This document shows, one piece after another, positions 28,543-35,983 of a stretch of DNA of 40,857 bases. The notes under the pieces are model-generated. The model had not been told where the DNA came from. It made no database searches and saw nothing but the letters and a program-made list of their open reading frames with translations. The stretch spans positions 1-40,857 of the forward strand of contig NZ_BMPJ01000019.1 in the NCBI RefSeq assembly GCF_014647535.1. The letters run 5' to 3'. The translations under genes were made by a program, and so were the position numbers. The DNA comes from Thermus composti. GTDB taxonomy: Bacteria; Deinococcota; Deinococci; Deinococcales; Thermaceae. The stretch's first letter is position 1, and the number at the start of each line of letters is the position of its first letter.

Positions 28543-29688
28543 TTGGCGCGGGTCCTCGCCTCCGAGGCCCTGGGCGACCTGGGGGCCGCCTTGGGCTTTA
28601 GCGCCTTGGCCCTCGAGGTGGCCCGCACAGGGGAGGCCTTCTGGGTAGGCCTCTTCGCTGCCCTGGGGTACTTCACCCTAGGCCCTTTGCTCCTCCTGAG
28701 CCCCCGGCTGGACCGGGGAGACCCGGTGAGGGCCCTCCTCCTCCGCCTCCTCCGCACCCTCCCCTGGCTCCTCTTCCCCTTCCTGCCCCGGGAAGCGCCC
28801 CTCCTGGTGCTCAGCACCTACCCCCTCATGGTCTTCACCGACCTCGGGGTGGTGGCCTGGGACACCCTCCTGGTCCGCTTCCGGCGGAAGGATCTGGTGG
28901 AGCACACCGGCAAGCTCTACGCCGCCTGGAACACGGGAAGCCTCCTGGGGGGCCTTTTGGGGCCGGCCCTCCTCCTCGTCCACCCCGCCCTCCCCTACCT
29001 CCTGGCCTTTGGGGTGCTGGCCCTCTCCCTCCTCCTCCTCCTGCCCTTGGCCCGGGAGCGGGCGAGGGAGGCCCCTGTCCCGAGAGGGCAGGCCGCCCCC
29101 TTGGGCCGGGCCCTGCGCTTTGTGTTGGGGGACCGGAGGCTCCGCCCCTACCTCGCCCTCTCCCTCCTCTTCGCTGCCGCCTCCGCCCTGGCCACGGGGC
29201 TTTTAGGCCTCGTGGTCCTGCAAGCGGGAACCCCCGAGGGGCTCTTTGGGCTTTTCTTTGCCCTCCAGGACCTGGGCGTGAGCGCGGGAAGCTACTACGC
29301 GGGCCGCATTCCCCTCAAGGTGGCCCTCCTGGGGGGGCCAGCCCTCGTGGCCCTGGGCCTCCTCCTCCTGGCCCTTCCGTTCCCTCCTTTCCTCGCGGGG
29401 GGCCTGCTCTATGGGTTTGCCGTCGGGGTCACGGGCGTCCACCTGCGGGCCGTGCGGGGGTGGTTGCTGCCCGAGGAGGCCCTGGCGGGGAGCCTGGCCG
29501 CCCTGCGGGCCCTGATCTACGGGGCGGGCGCCTTAGGGGGAACCCTCTCGGGGATCCTGGGGGGGATCGGCGTGACCCTGCCCTTGCGGGTGGCCCTGGC
29601 CTCCTTCCTGGCCTTCTACCTCTTCGCCCTTGGCCCGCTCCATCCCAGGCGCCTGGAGGAGGTAGAGGCCATGGGGAAAGCCTCCTAG
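28543..29688 (+). CDS. MFS transporter 3 of the island
   Basis: 381-aa membrane protein of the major facilitator type with about 12 hydrophobic segments. Start TTG 28543 is chosen because GGGGGGTGAGGG lies just upstream and the frame before it reads the end of the ABC gene. It follows that gene by 14 bases and is probably cotranscribed. It has no recognisable substrate motif. Three MFS genes and one ABC exporter gene lie within 8 kb. Confidence 0.82.
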   Translation: MARVLASEALGDLGAALGFSALALEVARTGEAFWVGLFAALGYFTLGPLLLLSPRLDRGDPVRALLLRLLRTLPWLLFPFLPREAPLLVLSTYPLMVFTDLGVVAWDTLLVRFRRKDLVEHTGKLYAAWNTGSLLGGLLGPALLLVHPALPYLLAFGVLALSLLLLLPLARERAREAPVPRGQAAPLGRALRFVLGDRRLRPYLALSLLFAAASALATGLLGLVVLQAGTPEGLFGLFFALQDLGVSAGSYYAGRIPLKVALLGGPALVALGLLLLALPFPPFLAGGLLYGFAVGVTGVHLRAVRGWLLPEEALAGSLAALRALIYGAGALGGTLSGILGGIGVTLPLRVALASFLAFYLFALGPLHPRRLEEVEAMGKAS

Positions 29689-29903
29689 CCGGTGCGAAGA
29701 GGGCTTGGTCTTATCGCTAAGCTTGTTTCTCGCAAGGCTGACCCTCCCCTGAGGCCCGGGTGGACCGGCCCTACCCATGGGGGTGGGGGGTAACACTACC
29801 TTGGAAGGGCGCAGATGGGCTGATCCGGCCCCCTGCACCCCAAGCGGCTGGAGGGGTTGGACCCGGGAAGGCCGGGCGGTACCTGAGGCGCCTCGCCCCC
29901 TCC

Positions 29904-30941
29904 CTAGGCCCCCTGGGCCACCAGGGCCCGCCGCACCCGGGGGAGGACCTCGGTGCCCAGAAGCTCAATGGCCTTCAGGACCCGGGCGTGGGGCAGGGTG
30001 CCCACGGTGAGCTGCAGAAGAAGCCTTTCCGGGCGGAAGAGCTCGTGCCAGTAAAGGACCTTCTCCGCCACCCGCTCGGGGTCGCCGATGAAGTCGGCCC
30101 CCTCGAGGGTCCTGGACCAGGCGAAGTAGTCCGGGGTGAGGGGCCGCCACCCCCTTTCCCGCCCGATCTTGTTCATCACCTGGAGAAAGGCGGGAAGGGC
30201 CAGGCGGAAGGCCTCTTCATCGTCCTCGGCCAGGAAGCCGTGGGCGGCGAGGGCAAGCCTGGGGGTGTGGCCGTGGGCCTCGGCGGTCTTCCGGTAAAGC
30301 TCCACAAAGGGGAGGAAGCGCTTGGGGCTTCCGGCGATAATGCCGAGGACCAAGGGAAGCCCAAGCCGCCCGGCCCGCACCGCCGACTCCGGGCTTCCCC
30401 CCGCCGCCACCCAGAGGGGCAAGGGGTTCTGCTTGGGCCTGGGGTAGACCCCAAGGCCGGGGATGGGCTTGGTGAACCTTCCCCCGGGCCAATAGACCTT
30501 TTCCTCCTCGCGGATCTTAAGGAGAAGGGAAAGCTTCTCCTCAAAAAGGGCCTCGTAGTCCTTGAGGTCGTAGCCAAAAAGGGGAAAAGACTCTATAAAG
30601 GAGCCCCGCCCCACCCAAAGCTCCGCCCGCCCCCCGGAGAGGAGGTCTAAGGTGGCAAACTGCTGGAAGACCCGGATGGGGTCGTCGGAGCTTAGGACCA
30701 CCACGGCGCTTGCGAGGCGGATCCTTTGCGTGCGGGCGGCGATGGCCGCAAGGACCACCGCCGGGGCCGAGACCACGTACTCCTCCCGGTGGTGCTCCCC
30801 CACCGCGTAGACCCCAAGCCCCACCGCCTCCGCAAGCTCCGCCTCCTCCAAAAGGCGCTTTAGCCGCTCCTCGGCGGTGGGGGGGCGGCCGAGGTCGGGG
30901 TCCAGGGTGCGCTCGCCGAAGGTGTAGAGGCCGAGTTCCAT
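29904..30941 (-). CDS. LLM-class flavin-dependent oxidoreductase
   Basis: 345-aa bacterial luciferase-like protein. Early YAVGEHHREEYVVSAPAVVLAAIAA (about residues 46-70), TQRIRLASAVVVLSSDDPIRV, and LDLLSGGRAELWVGRG are hallmark segments of this TIM-barrel family. PLPLWVAAGGSPESA and FIGDPERVAEKVL occur in the second half. It probably uses FMN or F420-like flavin; the substrate is unknown. The ATG lies 6 bases after a TACCCT -10 box, so its mRNA is probably leaderless. The 215 bases between it and the converging MFS gene hold nothing I recognise. Confidence 0.88.
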   Translation of the reverse strand: MELGLYTFGERTLDPDLGRPPTAEERLKRLLEEAELAEAVGLGVYAVGEHHREEYVVSAPAVVLAAIAARTQRIRLASAVVVLSSDDPIRVFQQFATLDLLSGGRAELWVGRGSFIESFPLFGYDLKDYEALFEEKLSLLLKIREEEKVYWPGGRFTKPIPGLGVYPRPKQNPLPLWVAAGGSPESAVRAGRLGLPLVLGIIAGSPKRFLPFVELYRKTAEAHGHTPRLALAAHGFLAEDDEEAFRLALPAFLQVMNKIGRERGWRPLTPDYFAWSRTLEGADFIGDPERVAEKVLYWHELFRPERLLLQLTVGTLPHARVLKAIELLGTEVLPRVRRALVAQGA

Positions 30942-30947
30942 AGCCTA

Positions 30948-30953
30948 AGGGTA
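30948..30953 (-). promoter_or_regulatory. -10 box of a leaderless promoter for the flavin oxidoreductase
   Basis: TACCCT on the minus strand is followed by TAGGCT and then ATG. The same 6-base distance is seen at three other starts in this window. TACCCT is also the -10 word of the island promoters. Confidence 0.5.
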
Positions 30954-31002
30954 GGCTAGCGCTTTATTCCCTAAAGTGCCTCGGGCCACCCTCGAGGCCG
31001 GC

Positions 31003-32499
31003 TTAGGCCCGGACCTCCGCCAAGGCCCTAACCCTTTCCAGCCGCACCCCCTGGACCCGGGGCGGGGCCTTAAGGCGCAGGTCCACGTAGAAACCCTCCT
31101 CCGCCTGGAGGATCCTGCCCACCTCCAGCCCCTCCCCCTTCAGGAGGGCCACCAGCCGGGGCAGGGTGAGCCTAGGCCCCGTGGCCTTGAAGGTTATCCA
31201 GCCCTCCTCCCCCGTGAGGAGGCTCCGCTCCCGGGGCGCCCCACCCAAAAGCAAGGCCATGAGGGCCGCCACCACCTCCACCCGTCCCTCGGCGAAGAGG
31301 CGGCCGGCAAAGTCCAGGTAAAGCTTGTAGTCCCCCTCCGCCACCCGGGAAAGCCGGGCCAGAAGGTGGTGCCACTTGGCCTCGAGGACCTCCTCCGGCG
31401 TGGGCGGGTTCACCTGCTTAAAGGTGCGCCCCACCGCCTTTTCCACCTCCCGAAGCGCCCGCTTTTCCCGGGGCCCATAGAGGAGCACCACCTCCCCGCC
31501 CCGCCCCGCGCGGCCCGTGCGCCCGGAGCGGTGCTGGTAGGTCTCCGCCTTGTCGGGCAGGCGGTAGTGCACCACCAGGTCCACCTCGGGGATGTCCAGG
31601 CCCCGGGCGGCCACGTCCGTGGCCACCAAAACCCGCACCTCCCCCTCCCGGAAAGCCCGCATGACACCCTCCCGCTCGCCCTGGGAAAGGTCCCCGTGGA
31701 TGGCCCGGGCCCCGTGGCCCAAGGGAAGAAGCCCGGCGGCCACCTCCTCGGTCTCCCGCTTGGTGCGGGTGAAGACGATGGCCCGCTTGGGGGACTTGAC
31801 GTAAAGCAGGTCGGAAAGGAAGGAAAGCCGGTCCTGAGGGGCTAAGATGGCCTCCTCCTGGTAGGACACGCCCTCCTCCCGCGCCACGTTGATGACCACG
31901 GGCGCCTTCATGTACCGCTCGGCGAGCCTTTTCGCCCAGGAGGGGAGGGTGGCGGAGAAAAGAAGGGTCTGGCGGGTGGGAGGCGTGGCGGAAAGAAGGG
32001 CCTCCACCTCCTCCTCAAAGCCCATGGAGAGCATCTCGTCCGCCTCGTCCAAGACGGCGATCTCCACCTCCGAAAGGTCCAAGACCCCCTGCCGCAGGTA
32101 GTCCAGGGCCCGGCCCGGGGTGGCCACCACCACGTCCGCCCCCCGGAGGAGGGCCTCCTTCTGCTTGCCGTAGCCCGTGCCCCCGTAGACCGCCACCACC
32201 TCTAGGTGGGGTGCCACGGCCTCCACCTCCTTCGCCACCTGCAGGCAAAGCTCCCGGGTGGGGGTGAGGACCAAAGCCCTGGGCTTCCGGCCCCGCTCCT
32301 GGCTTGGGGCAAGCCTTTCGGCGATGGGCAGGGCGAAGGCCAGGGTCTTGCCGGTGCCGGTGCGGGCCTGGCCGATGAGGTCCTTGCCCTCCAGGGCCAG
32401 GGGCAAGGCCGTCTTTTGGATGGGGGTGGGGGTGGTGAGGCCGCGCCGGTAAAGGGCTTCCTTGACGGCGTCCTTCAGGGGAAAGTCTTTGAACTCCAT
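31003..32499 (-). CDS. hera: DEAD-box RNA helicase Hera
   Basis: 498-aa ATP-dependent RNA helicase. Q motif TPTPIQ, motif I ARTGTGKT (45-52), PTREL, TPGR, DEAD (151-154), SAT, and in the second RecA domain VATDVAARGLDIPEVDLVVHY and HRSGRTGRAG are all present. The tail matches the layout of the Thermus Hera protein, with a dimerisation segment and an RNA-binding domain (about 420-498) that targets 23S rRNA and RNase P RNA. It probably helps ribosome assembly. It starts with ATG after GGAAGGAAGCGA, 74 bases after moeA. Confidence 0.93.
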   Translation of the reverse strand: MEFKDFPLKDAVKEALYRRGLTTPTPIQKTALPLALEGKDLIGQARTGTGKTLAFALPIAERLAPSQERGRKPRALVLTPTRELCLQVAKEVEAVAPHLEVVAVYGGTGYGKQKEALLRGADVVVATPGRALDYLRQGVLDLSEVEIAVLDEADEMLSMGFEEEVEALLSATPPTRQTLLFSATLPSWAKRLAERYMKAPVVINVAREEGVSYQEEAILAPQDRLSFLSDLLYVKSPKRAIVFTRTKRETEEVAAGLLPLGHGARAIHGDLSQGEREGVMRAFREGEVRVLVATDVAARGLDIPEVDLVVHYRLPDKAETYQHRSGRTGRAGRGGEVVLLYGPREKRALREVEKAVGRTFKQVNPPTPEEVLEAKWHHLLARLSRVAEGDYKLYLDFAGRLFAEGRVEVVAALMALLLGGAPRERSLLTGEEGWITFKATGPRLTLPRLVALLKGEGLEVGRILQAEEGFYVDLRLKAPPRVQGVRLERVRALAEVRA

Positions 32500-32552
32500 T
32501 CGCTTCCTTCCCGGGCCCTACCCACGCCCGAAAAGGAGGGGCAAAGCCCGTA

Positions 32553-32566
32553 AACCTTTTAAGGTT
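32553..32566. other. Perfect 14-base palindrome upstream of hera
   Basis: AACCTTTTAAGGTT lies between the moeA stop and the hera start, about 54 bases before the helicase ATG. It could be an operator or simply a chance AT-rich palindrome; no T-run supports a terminator. Confidence 0.4.
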
Positions 32567-32572
32567 AGTGAA

Positions 32573-33787
32573 CTAGAGGACAAATGTCAAGGGGATGACC
32601 TCCACCACCTCCCCTTCCCGAACGTCTTGGTCTGGGGGAAGGACCACGAGGGCGTTGCCGAAGGCCATGGAGCGGAGCACCCCGCTAGACTGGTTCCCCG
32701 TGGAGCGCACCACGAGCCCCTCTTCAAAGGAGAGCACCCCCCGGCGGAAGACCTTCTTCCCCTTGGCCCCCTTGAAGGGGGTGAGGGCCCGGGCCTTAAG
32801 GGAGCGGTAAGGGGGGTCGGTGCGCTTGAGGAGCCGGAAGAGAAAGGCCCTCCCGTAGAGGAAAAAGGTGACCATGCTGGAGACCGGGTTTCCCGGAAGG
32901 CCAAGGACGGGAAGCCCCCGAAGCCTGGCCCAAAGGAGAGGCCCCCCGGGCTGCTGCTTCACTTTCCAGAAAATCACCTCCCCGTGGCGCTCTAGCACCC
33001 TTCGCACCACGTCGTACGCCCCCATGGAAACCCCCCCGGAGGTGAGGAGGAGGTCCAAAGGCCCCGCCTCCCCAAGCCGCGCGAGCACCGCCTCCGGGTC
33101 GTCCGGCACCTTACCCAGGAGAACGGGCTCCCCGCCCGCCTCGAGGACCATTCCCCAAAGGCTATAAGCGTTGGAGTTGTACACCCCGCCAAAGGGCAGG
33201 GGCTCCCCCGGCTCCACCACCTCGTCCCCCGTGGAGAGGATCCCCACCCTAGGCCTCCGGAAGACCTTCAGACGGGGGTAGCCCATGGCCGCCGCCAGGC
33301 CGAGCCGCCCCGGGGTGAGGAGGTCCCCCCGCTTGAGGTAGACCTCCCCCTTCTTTAGGTCGTCCCCTTTGGGGCGGATGTCCTTGGGGTTCGCCGGGGC
33401 GAAGAGGAGAACGTGCTCCCCTTCCCGCCTTGTGTCCTCCACCCGCACCACCGCGTCCGCCCCCTTGGGGATGGGGGCCCCGGTGTAGACGGCCACGGCC
33501 TCGCCCGGCCCCACCTCCCCGGGGAAGGGCCTTCCCGCCGGGGCCTCGCCGATGACCCTGAGGCGCACGGGGGTTTCCGGGGAGGCCGAGCGGGTGTCCT
33601 CCTCCCGGCAGGCGTAGCCGTCTATGGCGGTATCGTCCTGGTCGGGGTGGTCCACCTTGGAGGCAAGGTCCTCGGCCAGGACCCGGCCGTAGGCCTCCTT
33701 GAGGGGAAGCTCCTCCACGCTAAGCTCCCCCCTGGCCTCCTCCAAGACCAGGCTCAGGGCTTCCTCCACGGAAAGGTTCGTCCGCAT
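32573..33787 (-). CDS. moeA: Molybdopterin molybdenumtransferase
   Basis: 404-aa MoeA protein that inserts molybdenum into adenylated molybdopterin. HPDQDDTAIDGYA near residue 47-59 is the family DXSXXDGYA region. YTGAPIPKGADAVVRVED, GILSTGDEVV and the active-site segment LLLTSGGVSMGAYDVV are clear. LGLPGNPVSSMVTF in domain III and a small C-terminal domain IV complete the protein. It follows the MFS gene by 6 bases in the same direction, although a TAGACT box 8 bases before the ATG could also give it a separate start. No other molybdenum cofactor genes are in the window. Confidence 0.95.
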   Translation of the reverse strand: MRTNLSVEEALSLVLEEARGELSVEELPLKEAYGRVLAEDLASKVDHPDQDDTAIDGYACREEDTRSASPETPVRLRVIGEAPAGRPFPGEVGPGEAVAVYTGAPIPKGADAVVRVEDTRREGEHVLLFAPANPKDIRPKGDDLKKGEVYLKRGDLLTPGRLGLAAAMGYPRLKVFRRPRVGILSTGDEVVEPGEPLPFGGVYNSNAYSLWGMVLEAGGEPVLLGKVPDDPEAVLARLGEAGPLDLLLTSGGVSMGAYDVVRRVLERHGEVIFWKVKQQPGGPLLWARLRGLPVLGLPGNPVSSMVTFFLYGRAFLFRLLKRTDPPYRSLKARALTPFKGAKGKKVFRRGVLSFEEGLVVRSTGNQSSGVLRSMAFGNALVVLPPDQDVREGEVVEVIPLTFVL

Positions 33788-33793
33788 CGGACC

Positions 33794-34930
33794 TCAGTCT
33801 ACCCGCTCAAGCCCCCGGAAAGCCCAGGGCCAGAGGGCGATGCCCAGGGCGTAGAGGGCGAGGGTCACCCCGAAGAGGAGGTCAAAGGCCTTCAGGCCCA
33901 AAGCCTCCTGCGCCGCCCCGGAAAGGGCGCTCGCCAGGGCGAAGAGGAGGCTCCAAAGGGCGCTTTCCAGGAGGAAGAAGCCGGGGCGCTCCTCCTCGGG
34001 CAGGTAGTCCATGACCAAGGCGGCGTAGACCGGCCCGGCGGCGTTCATCAGAGCCCCCCGGATGAGGAGGGCCAGGGTGACCAAAGGAAGCCAGGGGGCC
34101 CAGGCCAAGGCGGCGAGGAAGGGGAGGGAGAGGGCCTGGACGAAGACGATGGCCCCTAGCTTCCCCAAAAACCGCACCAAAAGGGGCTGAAGGAGCATGG
34201 CCACCCCGGTGGCCACCGAGGAAAGGGCAAAGACCAGGCCCGTGGCGCTATAGCTCAGGCCGAACTTCTCCTTCAGGTAAAGGTTCAGGAAGGGGATGAC
34301 GAGCCCCGCCCCAAACCCGATGACCGCCTGGGGCAAGAGGAGGCGGAGCCAAAGGGCCATGCGCCCCCAAAGCCGGGGAGGCCCTCCCTTCCCGTACCCT
34401 TCGGGAAGCCCCACCACCCAGGGGGTCCCGAGGAGGAAGAAGGGAAGGGCGAAGAGGAGGACGTAGCGGGCCCCGAAGGCGTCGGAAAGCATCCCGGCGA
34501 GCAGGGTGGAGAAGAAGCCGCTTAAGGTGGTGAGGGCCGCCTGCAGGCTAAAAAGGGCCACCCGCCTATTTGGAGGCACCAGCCGGGAGAGGAGGGGGGC
34601 CATGGCCCCCTGGAGGAAAGCCCCCGCCAGGCCGTAGAGGGCAAGGCCCGGGAAGACCGCCACCCCAAGCCCCAGAAGAAGCCCGCCCAGGAGGGCGAGG
34701 AGGAGGGAGGCATAAAGGCTTCGCACGTACCCGAGCCGGGGGATGAGGTAGCCCAAGGGCAAGGCGAAGACCACCCCCACCAGGAGCAAAAGGGCCTGGG
34801 CGTAGCCCACGTGGAGGCGGGCGTAGCCTAGGGCCTCGAGGTGAAAGTTCAGAAAAAAGTAGATGAGGTTGCTGCCGAAGGACCAGAGAAAGCTGGCCAG
34901 CACCAAGCGGTAAGCGGGAGCCAGGCGCAT
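33794..34930 (-). CDS. MFS transporter
   Basis: 378-aa protein with about 12 hydrophobic segments. LGYLIPRLGYVRSLY after TM2 replaces the usual GXLXDRXGRR loop. The ATG at 34930 follows AGGAGGCGT, 7 bases after the endonuclease III stop. The open frame upstream of this ATG only reads nth. It lies between nth and moeA, all in one direction, but nothing suggests a shared role. Substrate unknown. Confidence 0.87.
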   Translation of the reverse strand: MRLAPAYRLVLASFLWSFGSNLIYFFLNFHLEALGYARLHVGYAQALLLLVGVVFALPLGYLIPRLGYVRSLYASLLLALLGGLLLGLGVAVFPGLALYGLAGAFLQGAMAPLLSRLVPPNRRVALFSLQAALTTLSGFFSTLLAGMLSDAFGARYVLLFALPFFLLGTPWVVGLPEGYGKGGPPRLWGRMALWLRLLLPQAVIGFGAGLVIPFLNLYLKEKFGLSYSATGLVFALSSVATGVAMLLQPLLVRFLGKLGAIVFVQALSLPFLAALAWAPWLPLVTLALLIRGALMNAAGPVYAALVMDYLPEEERPGFFLLESALWSLLFALASALSGAAQEALGLKAFDLLFGVTLALYALGIALWPWAFRGLERVD

Positions 34931-34937
34931 ACGCCTC

Positions 34938-35594
34938 CTAGACCGCACCCCGGCTCGGGCAGTAGGGCGCAAGGGCGCAGGCCTTGCAGCGGGGCCTTCT
35001 TGCGGTGCAGACGTAGCGGCCGTGGAGGACCAGGGCGTGGTGGACGAAGACCCAGTCCTCCTTGGGGAAGAGGGCCTCGAGGTCCTTCCCGATCCTCTCC
35101 GGGGCCTTGGCCTCGGAGAGGCAAAGCCTGTGGGCGAGGCGGGCCACGTGGGTGTCCACGGCGATCCCCGGCACCCCAAAGGCCGCCCCCAGGACCACGG
35201 TGGCCGTCTTCCAGCCCACCCCGGGAAGGCGCATCAGGGCCTCCTTATCCTTGGGCACCTCTCCCCCGTATTCCTCCACGAGCCTCTTCGCCAGGGCCAC
35301 CAGGTTCTTGGCCTTGGTCTTGTAAAGCCCGATCCTCCGGATAAAAGGCTCCACCTCCTCAGGGGTGGCCTGGGCCAGGGCGAAGGCGTCGGGAAAGCGG
35401 GCGAAGAGGGCCGGGGTGGCCTCGTTCACGCTTTTATCCGTGGCCTGGGCGGAAAGCACCGTGGCCACCAAAAGCTGGAAAGGGGTCTCGTGCTTAAGCT
35501 CGGTGCGGGCCTTGGGGTAGGCCTCCTTCAAGGCCTTCAGGATGGCCTCAGCCCGCTTCCTCTTTTCCTCTAGCCCTTCCTTCGGGCACGCCAC
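34938..35594 (-). CDS. nth: Endonuclease III
   Basis: 218-aa DNA glycosylase/AP lyase of base excision repair, acting on oxidised pyrimidines. The helix-hairpin-helix LPGVGWKTATVV holds the catalytic lysine, and AVDTHVARLAHRL the catalytic aspartate. The C-terminal iron-sulfur loop has the correct CX6CX2CX5C spacing. I choose GTG 35594: TAGATT (35602-35607, minus strand) lies 7 bases before it, as at other leaderless starts here. The alternative TTG 35603 falls inside that box. Confidence 0.93.
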   Translation of the reverse strand: MACPKEGLEEKRKRAEAILKALKEAYPKARTELKHETPFQLLVATVLSAQATDKSVNEATPALFARFPDAFALAQATPEEVEPFIRRIGLYKTKAKNLVALAKRLVEEYGGEVPKDKEALMRLPGVGWKTATVVLGAAFGVPGIAVDTHVARLAHRLCLSEAKAPERIGKDLEALFPKEDWVFVHHALVLHGRYVCTARRPRCKACALAPYCPSRGAV

Positions 35595-35601
35595 GCCCCC
35601 C

Positions 35602-35611
35602 AATCTACAAT
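35602..35611. promoter_or_regulatory. Overlapping divergent -10 boxes for nth and the ASCH gene
   Basis: TACAAT on the plus strand (35606-35611) is followed 6 bases later by GTG 35618. TAGATT on the minus strand (35607-35602) is followed 7 bases later by GTG 35594. The two boxes overlap by two bases. No good -35 is visible for either. Confidence 0.5.
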
Positions 35612-35617
35612 GGAGAG

Positions 35618-35983
35618 GTGGAAAGGCCCAAGCTCGGCCTCATCGTCCGCGAGCCCTACGCCAGCCTCATCGTGGACGGGAAGAAGGTCTGGGAGATCCG
35701 CAAGCGCTCCGCCCGCCACCGGGGGCCCTTGGGCATCGTCACCGGGGGAAGGCTCATCGGCCAGGTGGACCTGGTGGGGGTGGAGGGCCCCTTTAGCGTG
35801 GAAGAACTCCTAAAGCACCCGGAGAAGCACCTGGCGGAGGAGGCCTTCCTCCGGGCCTACGCCGGGGAGGCCCCCCTTTACGCCTGGGTGCTGGCGAACC
35901 CCCAGCGCTACGCCAAGCCCCTCTGGGTCCCCAGGCGCCCGGGGCGGGTCATGTTCGTGGACCTCTCCGAGGTAGCGTGGTGA
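35618..35983 (+). CDS. ASCH-domain protein
   Basis: 121-aa protein with the PUA-like ASCH fold. GLIVREPYASLIVDGKKVWEIRK is the hallmark N-terminus (residues 7-29), followed by GPLGIVTGGRLIGQVDLVGV. ASCH proteins are thought to bind RNA and include N4-acetylcytidine amidohydrolases, so an RNA or nucleoside role is likely but unproven. Start GTG 35618 lies 6 bases after TACAAT. Its 3' end overlaps the converging GNAT-ABC gene by 35 bases. Confidence 0.85.
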   Translation: MERPKLGLIVREPYASLIVDGKKVWEIRKRSARHRGPLGIVTGGRLIGQVDLVGVEGPFSVEELLKHPEKHLAEEAFLRAYAGEAPLYAWVLANPQRYAKPLWVPRRPGRVMFVDLSEVAW

